Shown: one piece after another, positions 10,701 to 17,534 of the stretch
How the letters are laid out: each line of letters starts with the position of its first letter
How positions within the stretch are numbered: position 1 is the stretch's first letter
Source of the DNA: Pannonibacter sp. SL95
GTDB lineage: Bacteria > Pseudomonadota > Alphaproteobacteria > Rhizobiales > Stappiaceae
DNA length: 64,000 nt
Assembly: GCF_026672425.1 (NCBI RefSeq)
Contig: NZ_JAPPRC010000006.1
Coordinates: 744,001-808,000, forward strand
Direction: 5' to 3'
Position numbers and translations under genes: made by a program
The notes under the pieces: model-generated
The model's input: only the letters and a program-made list of their open reading frames with translations
What the model was told of the DNA's origin: nothing
The model's database searches: none

Positions 10701-10878
10701 GCTCGATGACAAGAACCGGCTCAGCGGCTCGATTACAGACGGCGCCACCATGACCGGCAGCTTCAATGCCTCGCTGGTGGAGGGGCCGAACAGCCCGATC
10801 GATGGTGTTGTCGGTGGCTTCTCGGCCTTTGATGGGGCCTGGTCGGCAACGGGTATCGTGGTTGGCGAGAAGCCCTGA
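7753..10878 (+). CDS. FecR-domain exported protein with Pro-rich linker and C-terminal barrel-like domain
   Basis: This 1041-residue protein starts at GTG 7753; the AGGAG at 7740-7744 lies eight bases upstream, better spaced than for TTG 7747. A signal peptide ends near residue 25 (PAMANQ). A FecR domain follows at about 45-150, with [14 protein letters not shown]. At about 279-352 is a linker of repeated Pro-Asp/Ser/Asn-Pro-Thr units. The rest is beta-rich, with a Cys pair in [13 protein letters not shown] near residue 875 and a C-terminal 130-residue Gly/Ser/Asn-rich region whose strand pattern recalls the small barrel of transferrin-binding-protein-like cargo. Here FecR is fused to a surface-type protein rather than acting as an anti-sigma factor. 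I infer that the adjacent Slam-like protein exports it. There is no lipobox. Confidence 0.75.
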   Translation: MNTRLVATLLALTSLGGFASPAMANQDVGVAAAVNKQALGTPPGLPTRTIILGNNIIYKERIETGGSGLVQVLLVDGSTFTVGANSNLVIDEFVYDPAAGTGKLVASFGKGVARFVGGKLSKNQDGVNVKTPVGTIGIRGGIANIDVKGNSAAFSLIYGKELTFTGRGGARQRVYEAGYTIAVGEGGSGSEVRRTTRNDLGGIQNALGGRPGQNGGIPKPPTDEQVASSGIQGVNSGLGIIRAVPVPKPQVVRATELEQVDSTLIQVAQLDKVPDVKKPDPKPEPTPDPTPSPDPTPSPNPTPSPDPTPDPTPDPNEPTKPEPTPTPTPSPDPTPNPNPNPNPNPTPTPTTEEVQARALFGSPGFYEVPGGSAIVSNPGAQGIIGNNGSTTADVTLTLQSNANAAMSSAATTAGAILRGTANGGQVSVPVPTSSGMHYFLSAITSTGKHFGALAIDSVPVLPTINASTQGTITHIGRGAYYRGAHNFFALAYQAASAPDSEPTFDGDLDDIMYLFGGTPTSFSSMVVTSGTPKLRTYTLEGDMQQAIRFGEDESGGTLRILSSKALFMNPVATEALGMDFMADVQSSGLSVLEGTGSAVSTKPLALASSFLIEGKGSQQKSLVSLFAGEVFDDTVSLKMQGNRRGGYRSSSVESSANFTGRIKSVAGTDGAHAFGNNAQNFILSADLGNQPYHDSFAVVPSGMPLSKQFASSMHIANLLSYTDSTTLTRSDRGIAGYGAGVLQQPDGSGGLSKTVLTTVHPLDMSLDFDATRKSVSASMRLTETGYQDDPVSSTDQGKTLDISFGDESTAIEDPRRSVFIDDDRYAALESNSSSSSPTLTDNAGNSSLDAKATSYFLPSTMVANGDAGLFAPGQKCTCSFLEWGYWGTSIATDNPAPSAPDTLNQVHLGTWAAGRILGPGDMPTTGTATYTGHAVGSVVNGGAQYLAAGDFSMSVDFAARNGTAAISDFDGRNFTSALTAGSLLDDKNRLSGSITDGATMTGSFNASLVEGPNSPIDGVVGGFSAFDGAWSATGIVVGEKP

Positions 10879-10915
10879 CCCTCGCCATCGCATGCAGCGA
10901 GAAGCCTTGAAAGAC

Positions 10916-10950
10916 AGCGGCGGAGCGGGTCACCGGTCCGCCGCTAAGCT
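10916..10950 (+). terminator. Probable terminator after the FecR-domain gene
   Basis: A nine-base perfect stem AGCGGCGGA (10916-10924) and TCCGCCGCT (10937-10945) encloses a 12-base loop and is followed by AAGCTTTTGAGG. The T-run is short, so termination may be weak. The remainder of the gap to the tRNA at 11109 holds nothing else that I can support. Confidence 0.5.
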
Positions 10951-11108
10951 TTTGAGGACACGGAATAAACCGCGGCTCCGGACCCTTCGGGAAAAGAGTT
11001 TTCCCCAGGCCGAAAAGTTTTGCCGGGGTGCTGGACAAGGCCGGATTTGTCTCCTATAAGACCCGGGCTTCCGGCGGTTGCGGCCTCCGGACAGCGCCTT
11101 GAAGAAGT

Positions 11109-11184
11109 GCCCAGATAGCTCAGTTGGTAGAGCAGCGGATTGAAAATCCGCGTGTCGCTGGTTCGATTCCGGCTCTGGGCACCA
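11109..11184 (+). tRNA. tRNA-Phe (anticodon GAA)
   Basis: The 76-nt sequence folds as a full cloverleaf: acceptor GCCCAGA pairs with TCTGGGC, the D-arm is GCTC/GAGC, the anticodon loop TTGAAAA carries GAA at positions 34-36, the T-loop is TTCGATT and CCA is encoded. It reads phenylalanine codons. Its 3' 45 bases form the left end (attL) of the integrated element, and because the 3' half is replaced by an identical copy the tRNA remains functional. Confidence 0.97.
11140..11184 (+). repeat. attL core, 45-bp repeat in tRNA-Phe
   Basis: These 45 bases, from the last base before the anticodon-loop TGAAAA to the final CCA of the tRNA, are identical to 22280-22324 and diverge on both sides. They mark the left crossover region of the element. 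Confidence 0.95.
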
Positions 11185-11239
11185 TTCTTCCTATTGATTT
11201 TCCCGACATTTTCCAAGCTAGTCACGGCGTCACCTTCTG

Positions 11240-11269
11240 GGTTTGACGTTTTCAGGCTGTCGGTTTGAC
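11240..11269 (+). promoter_or_regulatory. Candidate integrase arm-type sites, left end
   Basis: Two copies of GGTTTGAC lie at 11240-11247 and 11262-11269, 22 bp apart (about two helical turns), just inside attL. The second copy overlaps the 3' end of the integrase gene. The same octamer occurs twice in the same orientation just inside attR, as expected for arm-type binding sites of a tyrosine integrase. Function is inferred from position and repetition only. Confidence 0.45.
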
Positions 11270-12334
11270 ACTTCCTGTTCGCCGGTTGTTCACTTCAGTC
11301 TCGAAAGCGGCTGCTACGCCGCCCATTTTCTTGCGAAGGCTCGCGCCCTTCGAGTAGTGGCGCGCCATGGCTTCCGTCTTCTGCCCGAGCGCATCCGCGA
11401 TGGCGCGTTCATCCAGCCCGGCTTCCCGAAGGATCGTCGCCACGGTGTGCCGCAGGCCGTACAAGGTCAGGTTAGGTTGCACGCGCCCGGCCGCTTCCAG
11501 ATCGCTGCGCAGCGTGCGCCAGCTCGCCCGGAAGCCGTCGATAGTCCAAGGACGCCCACGAGAGCTGGCACACAGCGTCACCGCGTCATGGGCCGGAGCG
11601 TCATCAAGGATCGCCTTCAGCGGCGCGATGACAGGCCAGGACACAGCAACGCCGGTCTTGTTGCGCCGGACTTCGATTGATCCGCCCTGCCAGCAGCCGC
11701 GCGGCAGGCTCAAGGCATCGCCAGGCGCAAGGCCGGTGAACATCATGACGGCCAGCGCCGGGCGCATGTGCGGCGGGGCAGCGGCAAGAACGGCATCCCG
11801 CTCGCCGTCGCTCCAGGGCCGGTTTGCGTCCGGGCGATCCTTGCGCCGCTTGACGCCCTTAACGCCCTTGGCGGGATTGTCCGCCACGAAACCACGTTCC
11901 CGCGCCCATCCGAACACGACAGACAGCACCGCCTTCACATACGTCCCGAACCGTTCGCCCTTTTGGTCATGTGCGCGATCACGCAGCTTGACGATGAAGG
12001 GCGTCGTGAAACGGGTCAGTTCCGTGTCGCGGATCGGGTGGAGGTAGTCGAAGATTTTCTGGTAATCCGCACGCGTGCGCGGCGCGAGGTCGAGGAAAGC
12101 GCGGCTGCCGCGATAGCCTTCAACGATCGCGGCCAGCGTGCCGGGCTTTACCGTGTCCGGCGCGTGCGCCGCGTCCAGTCGGGCGCATTCGGCATAGAAT
12201 GCTGCTGTTGCGTGCGGGAACTTCACCAGGTCGACCATGACCCCGCTTTTGCGGTGCTGGCACCGTGTGCGGAAAGGTGGCTTATTGTCCACCCAGACGC
12301 GGAAGCCTTTGGGCCACCATTTCCCCGCCTTCAT
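11252..12334 (-). CDS. int: Tyrosine-type site-specific integrase
   Basis: This 360-residue recombinase integrates and excises the element at tRNA-Phe. The N-terminal core-binding domain occupies about residues 60-175 (TRADYQKIFDYL) and the catalytic domain about 190-340. Box II is clear: LYGLRHTVATILREAG contains the second catalytic Arg and its following His, and the nucleophile Tyr is in ARHYSKGA near residue 330. Two canonical residues differ. Where box I usually has TGLR, this protein has TGLAPGDAL, so Arg I is missing at that position, and the first His of the H-x-L-R-H motif is Tyr. I believe related alphaproteobacterial phage integrases share this variant, so it need not mean inactivity. 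The gene starts three bases after the HTH gene stop, placing integrase at the end of the capsid operon. Confidence 0.93.
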   Translation of the reverse strand: MKAGKWWPKGFRVWVDNKPPFRTRCQHRKSGVMVDLVKFPHATAAFYAECARLDAAHAPDTVKPGTLAAIVEGYRGSRAFLDLAPRTRADYQKIFDYLHPIRDTELTRFTTPFIVKLRDRAHDQKGERFGTYVKAVLSVVFGWARERGFVADNPAKGVKGVKRRKDRPDANRPWSDGERDAVLAAAPPHMRPALAVMMFTGLAPGDALSLPRGCWQGGSIEVRRNKTGVAVSWPVIAPLKAILDDAPAHDAVTLCASSRGRPWTIDGFRASWRTLRSDLEAAGRVQPNLTLYGLRHTVATILREAGLDERAIADALGQKTEAMARHYSKGASLRKKMGGVAAAFETEVNNRRTGSVKPTA

Positions 12335-12337
12335 CGC

Positions 12338-12574
12338 TCACCCCAATCTGTCCAGAATGTCCGCGTCCGTATCCGCGGCATTGGCTTTGAGGCCGTCAAT
12401 CCAGCGGTCCAGATCATGGACATCAAACACCCTCTTGCCGGTCGCATGCAGGATCGCCGCGACAGGGCATAGCGCCTCGAAACGCTTCGGCGGCAGGCCG
12501 CAATAGGCTGCTGCATCGTCGCGAGACAGAAGGCGAAACGGCTTCGCTTTCACTTCGATGACCGCGCGATTCAT
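12338..12574 (-). CDS. Small helix-turn-helix protein (AlpA/excisionase-like)
   Basis: The 78-residue protein starts at the ATG at 12574, whose ATGA overlaps the portal stop. The sequence MNRAVIEVKAKPFRLLSRDD-AAAYCGLPPKRFEAL followed by ILHATGKRVFDVHDLDRWID is the pattern of MerR-superfamily winged-helix excisionase/AlpA proteins: a short HTH, then a wing ending in a D-x-W-ID helix. Its position immediately before the integrase (three-base gap) suggests a recombination directionality factor or regulator of integrase expression. Both roles are known for AlpA-like proteins in satellites; neither is proven here. The longer open frame upstream of 12574 is out of phase with the portal gene and is a shadow. 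Confidence 0.75.
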   Translation of the reverse strand: MNRAVIEVKAKPFRLLSRDDAAAYCGLPPKRFEALCPVAAILHATGKRVFDVHDLDRWIDGLKANAADTDADILDRLG

Positions 12575-13785
12575 TCGCCCCGCTCCCCCTGTTCGGCCCC
12601 TGCCGCCGTCATGTTGAGAGGCGACAGGTAGTCGTCGCCGCCGTCGATCTTCGGCAGGTTTTCCCATGCCCGAACTTCGTTCACAGACAGCCAGCCGCCG
12701 TTCCGGCCCACGGCATAGGCCGCGTATCTGGCCGCCATATCGCCCCGCAGAAGCCCGGCAAGATCGTGTTCTATAAACAGGCTCTTGCGCGCGTCCGCCG
12801 TCAGCAACGCGGCGTTCATCGCCTGTTCGATCCGCTTGGCCATAGGCGCCAGGCAGCGCACGACGAGCGCCCGGCTTTCCTGATCGGTGTTGGAATAGGT
12901 CGCGTGGTCGGTAATGCCGACCACGGTTGGCGGCACGCCCCAGACCCGGCAAATGTCGAGGTTGGTCAGCTTGCGGCTCTCCAGAAACTCGGCATCCCGC
13001 GCGGAAAAGCTGAAGGACTTCCAGTCCATACCGTTATCGAGAACAAAAACGCCGCGCGTGCCATCGTTTGAATTTACCTTGGCCTCAAGCGTACGGATTA
13101 ATTGTTCCCGCTGCTCGTGTTTAAGGAGCGAGGGAAACACCAGCGCGCCTTCCGGCTTGAACGAATTCGCCGCCTGTTTCGCGGCGGTTTCCTGCTGCGT
13201 CAGCGCCAGCGCGAAGGTTTCGCGGGCAATGGCAATGGGCGACAAGCCCATGACGCCGCTTCGGTCGAGGCGATAGCGCAAGTGAAGCATTTCATCCTGA
13301 AGCAGCACGTCGCTTGATGCAGCGCCGGTGCTGACGCGGTAACGCAGCCGCCCGGACGAGAGCCGCTCGACCGCGACCGAGCCCGGATCAATCGGCCACA
13401 GCGCCGCCACTTGGCCGCGCCCGTTCCATTCGATCCGGGCAAAAGCGTTGCCAGTGATCAGGAACGACGCCGTCATCAGCTCGCGCGCCTCGAAGGCCGT
13501 CATCTGCGGATTCGCCATGTCATGCAGCACGCCATAAAGCGGATGATCCGAAGCCCGCTCGCGTCCGCCATCGGCAGCGCGCCGGTACAGGTTCAACGGA
13601 ACCCCCGCCAGGTTCTGGCTAATGCTGTTGATACAGGCATTGGAAACAGAAAGCCCACTGGCCCGCGCCGGATCGACAGCCGCGCCAAGGCCCGCGCGCT
13701 GGCCGAAAAATCCGGCCAGATAGGCGTCATCCGAACGGACGGCGGCGCGCTTTTCGCGATTAAACAGGCGGTCGAGGAAGCTCAT
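12571..13785 (-). CDS. HK97-family phage portal protein
   Basis: The portal forms the dodecameric ring at one capsid vertex through which DNA enters and leaves. The 404-residue product is the usual length for the HK97 family and starts MSFLDRLFNREKRA. Typical segments are NACINSISQNLAGVPLNLYRR near residue 50, FLITGNAFARIEWNGRG near 110 and the C-terminal half GVPPTVVGITDHATYSNTDQESR with its conserved Asn/Thr-rich loop. It overlaps the prohead protease gene by four bases upstream and the HTH gene by four downstream, a strongly coupled operon. It appears intact. Confidence 0.95.
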   Translation of the reverse strand: MSFLDRLFNREKRAAVRSDDAYLAGFFGQRAGLGAAVDPARASGLSVSNACINSISQNLAGVPLNLYRRAADGGRERASDHPLYGVLHDMANPQMTAFEARELMTASFLITGNAFARIEWNGRGQVAALWPIDPGSVAVERLSSGRLRYRVSTGAASSDVLLQDEMLHLRYRLDRSGVMGLSPIAIARETFALALTQQETAAKQAANSFKPEGALVFPSLLKHEQREQLIRTLEAKVNSNDGTRGVFVLDNGMDWKSFSFSARDAEFLESRKLTNLDICRVWGVPPTVVGITDHATYSNTDQESRALVVRCLAPMAKRIEQAMNAALLTADARKSLFIEHDLAGLLRGDMAARYAAYAVGRNGGWLSVNEVRAWENLPKIDGGDDYLSPLNMTAAGAEQGERGE

Positions 13786-14321
13786 TTTGTCAGCTCCAGA
13801 ATGCGCAGCGTCCGGGCAATGCGGGCGCGCAAGGCGTCTTCCCGCTCCCGCGCGCGGGCTTGAATGACGGTGCCGTCATAGGCCGGCCACCCGAGAACCA
13901 CGGAAACTTCATGCAATTCGACGGCCCGAAGTTCACGCCGGTCGCCGTCGCGCTGTTCGTCCAGTGCGGTGAAGCCGAAGGACATGCCGCCAATGTCGCC
14001 ACGCTCAGCCAGTGCCAGCACGTCGCGGCCAGCCGCAGTGTCCGGAACGTCCAGATCAAACGCGAGGCCGCGGCTATCCTCGGCAAGCCGCAGCGTGCCG
14101 GAGCGTGTGCGCGCCAGGACGCGGCCCGGATCGTGATCGACAAGGGCGAGGATATCGCGCCCGGCGCGCAGGGAGCCCGCAAAGGCCCCCGGCGCGATGG
14201 TCTCAATGAAACGTCCGGCGATGACCGCCGGTTGCCGGAAGGTGGCGGCATAGCCCTCCAGCTTGCGCCCCTTGGCGCGCAACTCCAGCGCCGCGCCGCG
14301 CTTTTCAAGCGTGCTGGTCAT
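13782..14321 (-). CDS. HK97-family prohead maturation protease
   Basis: This 179-residue serine protease (peptidase family U35/S78 type) cleaves the scaffolding region of the capsid protein during head maturation. The start of the fold is visible in KLEGYAATFRQPAVIAGRF-ETIAPGAF. The catalytic His lies in LVDHDPGRVLART near residue 63 and the catalytic Ser in IGGMSFGFTA near 114, with an acidic residue in VELHEVSVV. It overlaps the connector gene by four bases (start at 14321) and the portal by four bases. It appears intact, implying that the capsid protein is processed. Confidence 0.92.
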   Translation of the reverse strand: MTSTLEKRGAALELRAKGRKLEGYAATFRQPAVIAGRFIETIAPGAFAGSLRAGRDILALVDHDPGRVLARTRSGTLRLAEDSRGLAFDLDVPDTAAGRDVLALAERGDIGGMSFGFTALDEQRDGDRRELRAVELHEVSVVLGWPAYDGTVIQARAREREDALRARIARTLRILELTK

Positions 14322-14596
14322 ATCCCGAGCCTCCGATATGGCGCGATCAGGCGATCAACGCCAAAGGCAATCGGGAAGGAGTCCTTGCCGGTCGCCTCTC
14401 TGTTTTCATAGAAATGGCCGAACAGCAGCAGCCACGCCTGTTTGACGGCTGGCGGCAGGGGATTGGCGTCGATATCGACGCCAACGGACTTCAGATGATC
14501 GCCCGCCGCCGCGACGGCCTGCGCAACGACAGCGTCTTCATCGTCGAAATCAATGCGGCTATGCGCCTTCGCCTCTGCGAGCGTCACCATGATCAC
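14318..14596 (-). CDS. Head-tail connector (HK97 gp6-like adaptor)
   Basis: The 92-residue protein matches the small all-helical gp6/gp15-like adaptors that attach below the portal ring. Typical features are the start VTLAEAKAHSRIDFDDEDAVVAQAVAAA-DHL, a run of helices, and a PPAVKQAWLLLFGHFYENRE segment with the conserved YENRE. It is the only connector-type gene in the element; no stopper, tail terminator or tail-tube gene follows. This suggests that heads are finished with parts supplied by a helper. Its start overlaps the capsid stop by four bases. Confidence 0.88.
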   Translation of the reverse strand: MIMVTLAEAKAHSRIDFDDEDAVVAQAVAAAGDHLKSVGVDIDANPLPPAVKQAWLLLFGHFYENREATGKDSFPIAFGVDRLIAPYRRLGI

Positions 14597-15831
14597 ACCT
14601 CCGCGTAAGCGAAGGCCTCGGGATGCCGGACGGCAACGTCCACATCCAGAAACACATGCATCAGAACGCCACCGTTGGAGGCCACATCCGGATGGTAGGG
14701 GTTCAGAAGGATATCGACCGCAGACCAGTACCCAACATAAAGTTCAGACCACTGACCATAGATCAGCGCCGACTTATCGTTGCCCGCGCCAAGGTCGTTC
14801 GGCACCTGCGTCGAGGTCTCGACACGGCCACCGTGGAACAGCTCGCCCATGGGCATAACGTGGCCATCCCCGTCTTTCAGCCCGCGCGCCATGCGCATGA
14901 CGTTCGGATGCGTCAAGAAGGCCGTGGTCCCGGTCACGTCATCGCGCTCAAGTTCGGCCATGAGGTTGGCGGTCGTGTCCGAAAAGGCCGTCTCAGTGTT
15001 GACCTTGGCCACACCCGAAGTTGCCAGCAGGCCGCGCGGCTCTGCCCCGGTGCCGGTGCCAGCGATGGCCGCGCTGTCGAGGCCCTGCGCCAGCAGGAAG
15101 CCAAGATCACGGCGCAAAATGTCTTCGATGGCCTGACCGGATTGCAGCAGCAGGCGGCGGGACAGACGGTACTCAGCGGTAATCGTCTTCGGCCCCATCG
15201 AGACTTTCTCGAATGCCGCTGCCGACCGGGCCGCGTTGCCGTTTTCTGCCACCCAGGACGCGGAGCCGCTGGACGCAAGATTGGGCAGTTCGAGGAAGCC
15301 GGTCAGATTGCGCAGCACCGTCGCGCCCATCTGCTCCACCTTCAGCGCCGGGCGGAACCGGTCCGCAACGGCGGCAATCGTCGTCGGCACCATGAAGCCG
15401 CCCGCCGATGGTGTACCCACGGTCTGGCTTCGGGTCTCGGGAAGCAACACCTCAACCGGGATGGCCACGTGGATTCCAGCCTCGCCAGACCGGCTTTCAC
15501 GGCCACGCTTCAGGTCGTCAGAAACCTCCCCTTCAAAGCCCGTCGGTCGGCCGGACGCCGCGCCCTGCACCAGATTAGCAACCTTGTAGCTGCGCAAGTC
15601 GCGGCCAAATGCGCCGCCGTCCACCCGCTCGCCGCGTTCATCTTTGCGCATGATCTCGGCAACGCGCTTCTCGCGGTTCAGCTTGTCGTCGAGGTCGATG
15701 ACCTCACCCTGAAGCGTGTTGAACCGCTGCTCGTCGGCAGGGTCAAGCGCAGCCTTGGCATTCAAGGCCTTGATCTCGTCCCATGTGCGGTCGAGCTGGC
15801 TTCTCAGTTCAAGTTCCCGTTTTGTCGGCAT
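14593..15831 (-). CDS. HK97-family major capsid protein
   Basis: The 412-residue product is a capsid protein of the HK97 gp5 type. Residues 1-about 110 are a charged, helical delta domain (LRSQLDRTWDEIKALNAKAA) that would act as scaffold and be cut by the adjacent protease. The mature part starts near ETRSQTVGTPSAGGFMVPTTI and has the typical SWVAENGNAARSAAAFEKVSMGPKTI loop and LARGLDSAAIAGTGTG-like segment (here LLAQGLDSAAIAGTGTG). The C-terminus includes the ILLNPYHP segment. It is first in the four-base-overlap string capsid-connector-protease-portal. About 190 bp upstream (15832-16020) without a gene may hold its promoter. Confidence 0.94.
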   Translation of the reverse strand: MPTKRELELRSQLDRTWDEIKALNAKAALDPADEQRFNTLQGEVIDLDDKLNREKRVAEIMRKDERGERVDGGAFGRDLRSYKVANLVQGAASGRPTGFEGEVSDDLKRGRESRSGEAGIHVAIPVEVLLPETRSQTVGTPSAGGFMVPTTIAAVADRFRPALKVEQMGATVLRNLTGFLELPNLASSGSASWVAENGNAARSAAAFEKVSMGPKTITAEYRLSRRLLLQSGQAIEDILRRDLGFLLAQGLDSAAIAGTGTGAEPRGLLATSGVAKVNTETAFSDTTANLMAELERDDVTGTTAFLTHPNVMRMARGLKDGDGHVMPMGELFHGGRVETSTQVPNDLGAGNDKSALIYGQWSELYVGYWSAVDILLNPYHPDVASNGGVLMHVFLDVDVAVRHPEAFAYAEV

Positions 15832-16020
15832 TTTCTACACCTTTCGTTCCAACTTCGGCCACAATCGGCCCTTGCGTCATGTCGCGCCGCCTTGGCGCGT
15901 CCGGTGAATTGGTGCCAGTTCAGCCGCCTTGCCCGGTGTCAAATTCAAGCCCGCGCCCGGAGACAGCCTTTCCGTTGTTGGCCCACTGGCGAGGCCTCAC
16001 AAATGCGCGCGGGAAGCTGT

Positions 16021-16614
16021 CTATTCGCTCTGCTCAAGCTCAAAATGAACAAGACCAACACCGGCGCGCCTAAGCATCATCAAGCCAAGTTCTTTGAGGC
16101 TCAGAACAACAACAGGACCGCACCAACGTTGATCGAGGACGCCGGAAGGATCGCTGGGAACAAGTATTCCCTCCTCAAAGGTTTTAGAGCCATCCGCCCA
16201 CCAGCAAAAAAGATGAGCAGGGGCTGCATGATACCCATGTTGCGTCAAAAGCGTCTTGCGCAGCCAATCCGCCTTGACGGCCCATGGAATCCCGCCGGGA
16301 AATGCCACTGCATTCCATTCGTAAGCTCTGAGGTGATCACCTTCATAAGCCTCGACATGGGCAAGCGCGTTGTAGACGATACCGACGGCACAGGCCTTAG
16401 ACACCTCAAGCCCTTCCTTCGGACCGATCCCCTTAGCCGCCAGCTCGTTCAAGACGAGCATTTCCGCCAGGTCGAAGGCGTTGAACCGGGCGTGCCCCTC
16501 GTTCTGGGGCAGGTATCCACGGCGGCGGTAGTCTCGTTGGGTCGCAAGCGCAATTCCCGAAATCCGCTCGGCTTGCGCGGGCGTGAAGGCTGTCAATGTC
16601 AGGGTGTATCGCAT
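16021..16614 (-). CDS. MerR-like DNA-binding regulator
   Basis: The 197-residue protein begins with a MerR-type winged-helix pattern: FTPAQAERISGIALATQRDYRRRGYLP, then F-DLAEMLVLNELAAKG. The remaining 130 residues have no recognisable domain; they contain a Trp/Pro-rich stretch and no Cys-metal motif. It sits between the two small genes and the capsid operon, on the same strand, and an 18-base imperfect palindrome lies 17 bp upstream of its start. A role in timing the late operon is a reasonable inference from position, comparable to AlpA-type activators of other satellites. The gene is intact. Confidence 0.7.
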   Translation of the reverse strand: MRYTLTLTAFTPAQAERISGIALATQRDYRRRGYLPQNEGHARFNAFDLAEMLVLNELAAKGIGPKEGLEVSKACAVGIVYNALAHVEAYEGDHLRAYEWNAVAFPGGIPWAVKADWLRKTLLTQHGYHAAPAHLFCWWADGSKTFEEGILVPSDPSGVLDQRWCGPVVVLSLKELGLMMLRRAGVGLVHFELEQSE

Positions 16615-16631
16615 GATGCGCCTCTAAAGTT

Positions 16632-16649
16632 TCGTGATAGATACCACGA
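16632..16649. promoter_or_regulatory. Candidate operator for the MerR-like regulator
   Basis: TCGTGATA and TACCACGA form an imperfect palindrome (seven of eight pairs) around a two-base centre. It lies 17 bp upstream of the MerR-like start at 16614, within the short gap to the preceding gene. MerR-family sites are dyads of this size, so self-regulation is plausible. Confidence 0.4.
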
Positions 16650-16690
16650 TTTAAAAAGCGCGGCAAGCACCACGTTCTCCCACACTCCTA

Positions 16691-16954
16691 TCAATGCCGC
16701 TTGAACTCGCGGAACGCTTCCTGCCTTGCCACATCAAGCGCCGCCTCGATCAACACCAGCTTGTCGCGGCAGGCGGTGACGATGGCCTGAAGCGCGCCCG
16801 CGCGGGGGCTGTCGAGCCCGTCCGCCAGCAGCGCGAAGGCGTCCAGCAGGCCGGAAAGGTCGATGCAATGGCCCTCGGCATCGACAAACGCGTCGATCCG
16901 GTGGCGCGGTCCGGTGGCCTCGTTCTGGTCGTCGGCAACGTCGGTCATGGTCAT
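16691..16954 (-). CDS. Hypothetical 87-residue satellite protein
   Basis: The product is acidic and largely helical (IDLSGLLDAFALLADGLDSPRAGALQAIVTACRDKLVLIEAALDVARQEAF) with no membrane segment or known motif. Its start overlaps the stop of the upstream 57-residue gene by four bases (ATGA at 16951-16954), so the two are coupled. Size and location resemble small early genes of satellites or phages. A packaging-redirecting or small-terminase-like function cannot be excluded, but nothing in the sequence supports one. Confidence 0.6.
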   Translation of the reverse strand: MTMTDVADDQNEATGPRHRIDAFVDAEGHCIDLSGLLDAFALLADGLDSPRAGALQAIVTACRDKLVLIEAALDVARQEAFREFKRH

Positions 16955-17124
16955 TCCTCCTCGTCGGTGTTGTGTGTTTTGGTGCGCGTTTCAGCCTCGC
17001 CATCCAGCACCCGCAGGAAGGCGGCCAGGTGCGCCGCAGCGCGCTCGATGTCGCGCCGCGCCCTCGGTTCGATGGTCAGCCACAACGGGGCATGACTCGG
17101 CTGTTCGCGGAAGGGCTCGCCCAT
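16951..17124 (-). CDS. Hypothetical 57-residue satellite protein
   Basis: This short frame runs from the ATG at 17124 (MGEPFREQPSHAPLWLTIEP) to a TGA at 16951 that overlaps the next start. The middle is a helix rich in Arg and Ala (RARRDIERAAAHLAAFLRVL) and the tail is polar and acidic. It is the first gene on the leftward side of the divergent control region facing the XRE regulator, so it is probably expressed early. Its coding status rests on the four-base coupling and on position; no family is recognised. Confidence 0.55.
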   Translation of the reverse strand: MGEPFREQPSHAPLWLTIEPRARRDIERAAAHLAAFLRVLDGEAETRTKTHNTDEEE

Positions 17125-17149
17125 CGCGTTGCTCCTGTGCTACAAAATG

Positions 17150-17162
17150 ATTACGGTGTAAT
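17150..17162. promoter_or_regulatory. Candidate XRE operator in the divergent control region
   Basis: ATTAC-GGT-GTAAT is a perfect dyad between the leftward small genes (start 17124) and the rightward XRE gene (start 17216). The sequence AAAATGAT occurs both beside it (17144-17151) and at the XRE start. Position between divergent genes suits a repressor site. Confidence 0.4.
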
Positions 17163-17215
17163 GTTTCGTGCGCTTGTGCGCGCGCGTCAAGTTAAATTTA
17201 GAGCGGTGTTATAAA

Positions 17216-17455
17216 ATGATGCCTGTGCAATGCAAAATGGCTCGCGTGGCATTGGGGATAGGCGTCAGGGAACTGGCTGAGCTAGCAAAAGTCGCGCCCG
17301 CGACTATTTCACGCTTAGAGCGTGGCGACGAACTCAAACCACGCACGGTTGACGCGATCCGCGCGGCCCTCGAAACTGCGGGCGTGATCTTCATCGACGA
17401 AAATGGGGAAGGCCCGGGTGTGCGACTGAAGAAGATCAAAGGCACGTCAGCTTAA
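17216..17455 (+). CDS. XRE/Cro-CI-type transcriptional regulator
   Basis: The 79-residue protein (from ATG 17216; ATG 17219 is equally possible) is essentially one HTH_3 domain: MARVALGIGVRELAELAKVA, then PATISRLERGDELKPRTVDAIRAALE, followed by AGVIFIDENGEGPGVRLK, a C-terminal strand typical of a common alphaproteobacterial family of small XRE proteins. It is the only phage-type repressor candidate in the element and is divergently oriented to the structural and replication genes. I infer that it is the master switch that keeps the satellite quiet. Confidence 0.85.
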   Translation: MMPVQCKMARVALGIGVRELAELAKVAPATISRLERGDELKPRTVDAIRAALETAGVIFIDENGEGPGVRLKKIKGTSA

Positions 17456-17534
17456 AGGCTAAACTCCACCGGCATCGTCGGGGTTACTACTCTACGTATC
17501 GTTGACTTTCAGTAGAAGCCAAAGGAATCCAAAT

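Noticed and set aside
14623-16704. 693-codon plus-strand frame across capsid and MerR-like genes
   Set aside because: It spans an intergenic gap and two genes on the other strand, and has no phage or bacterial domain.
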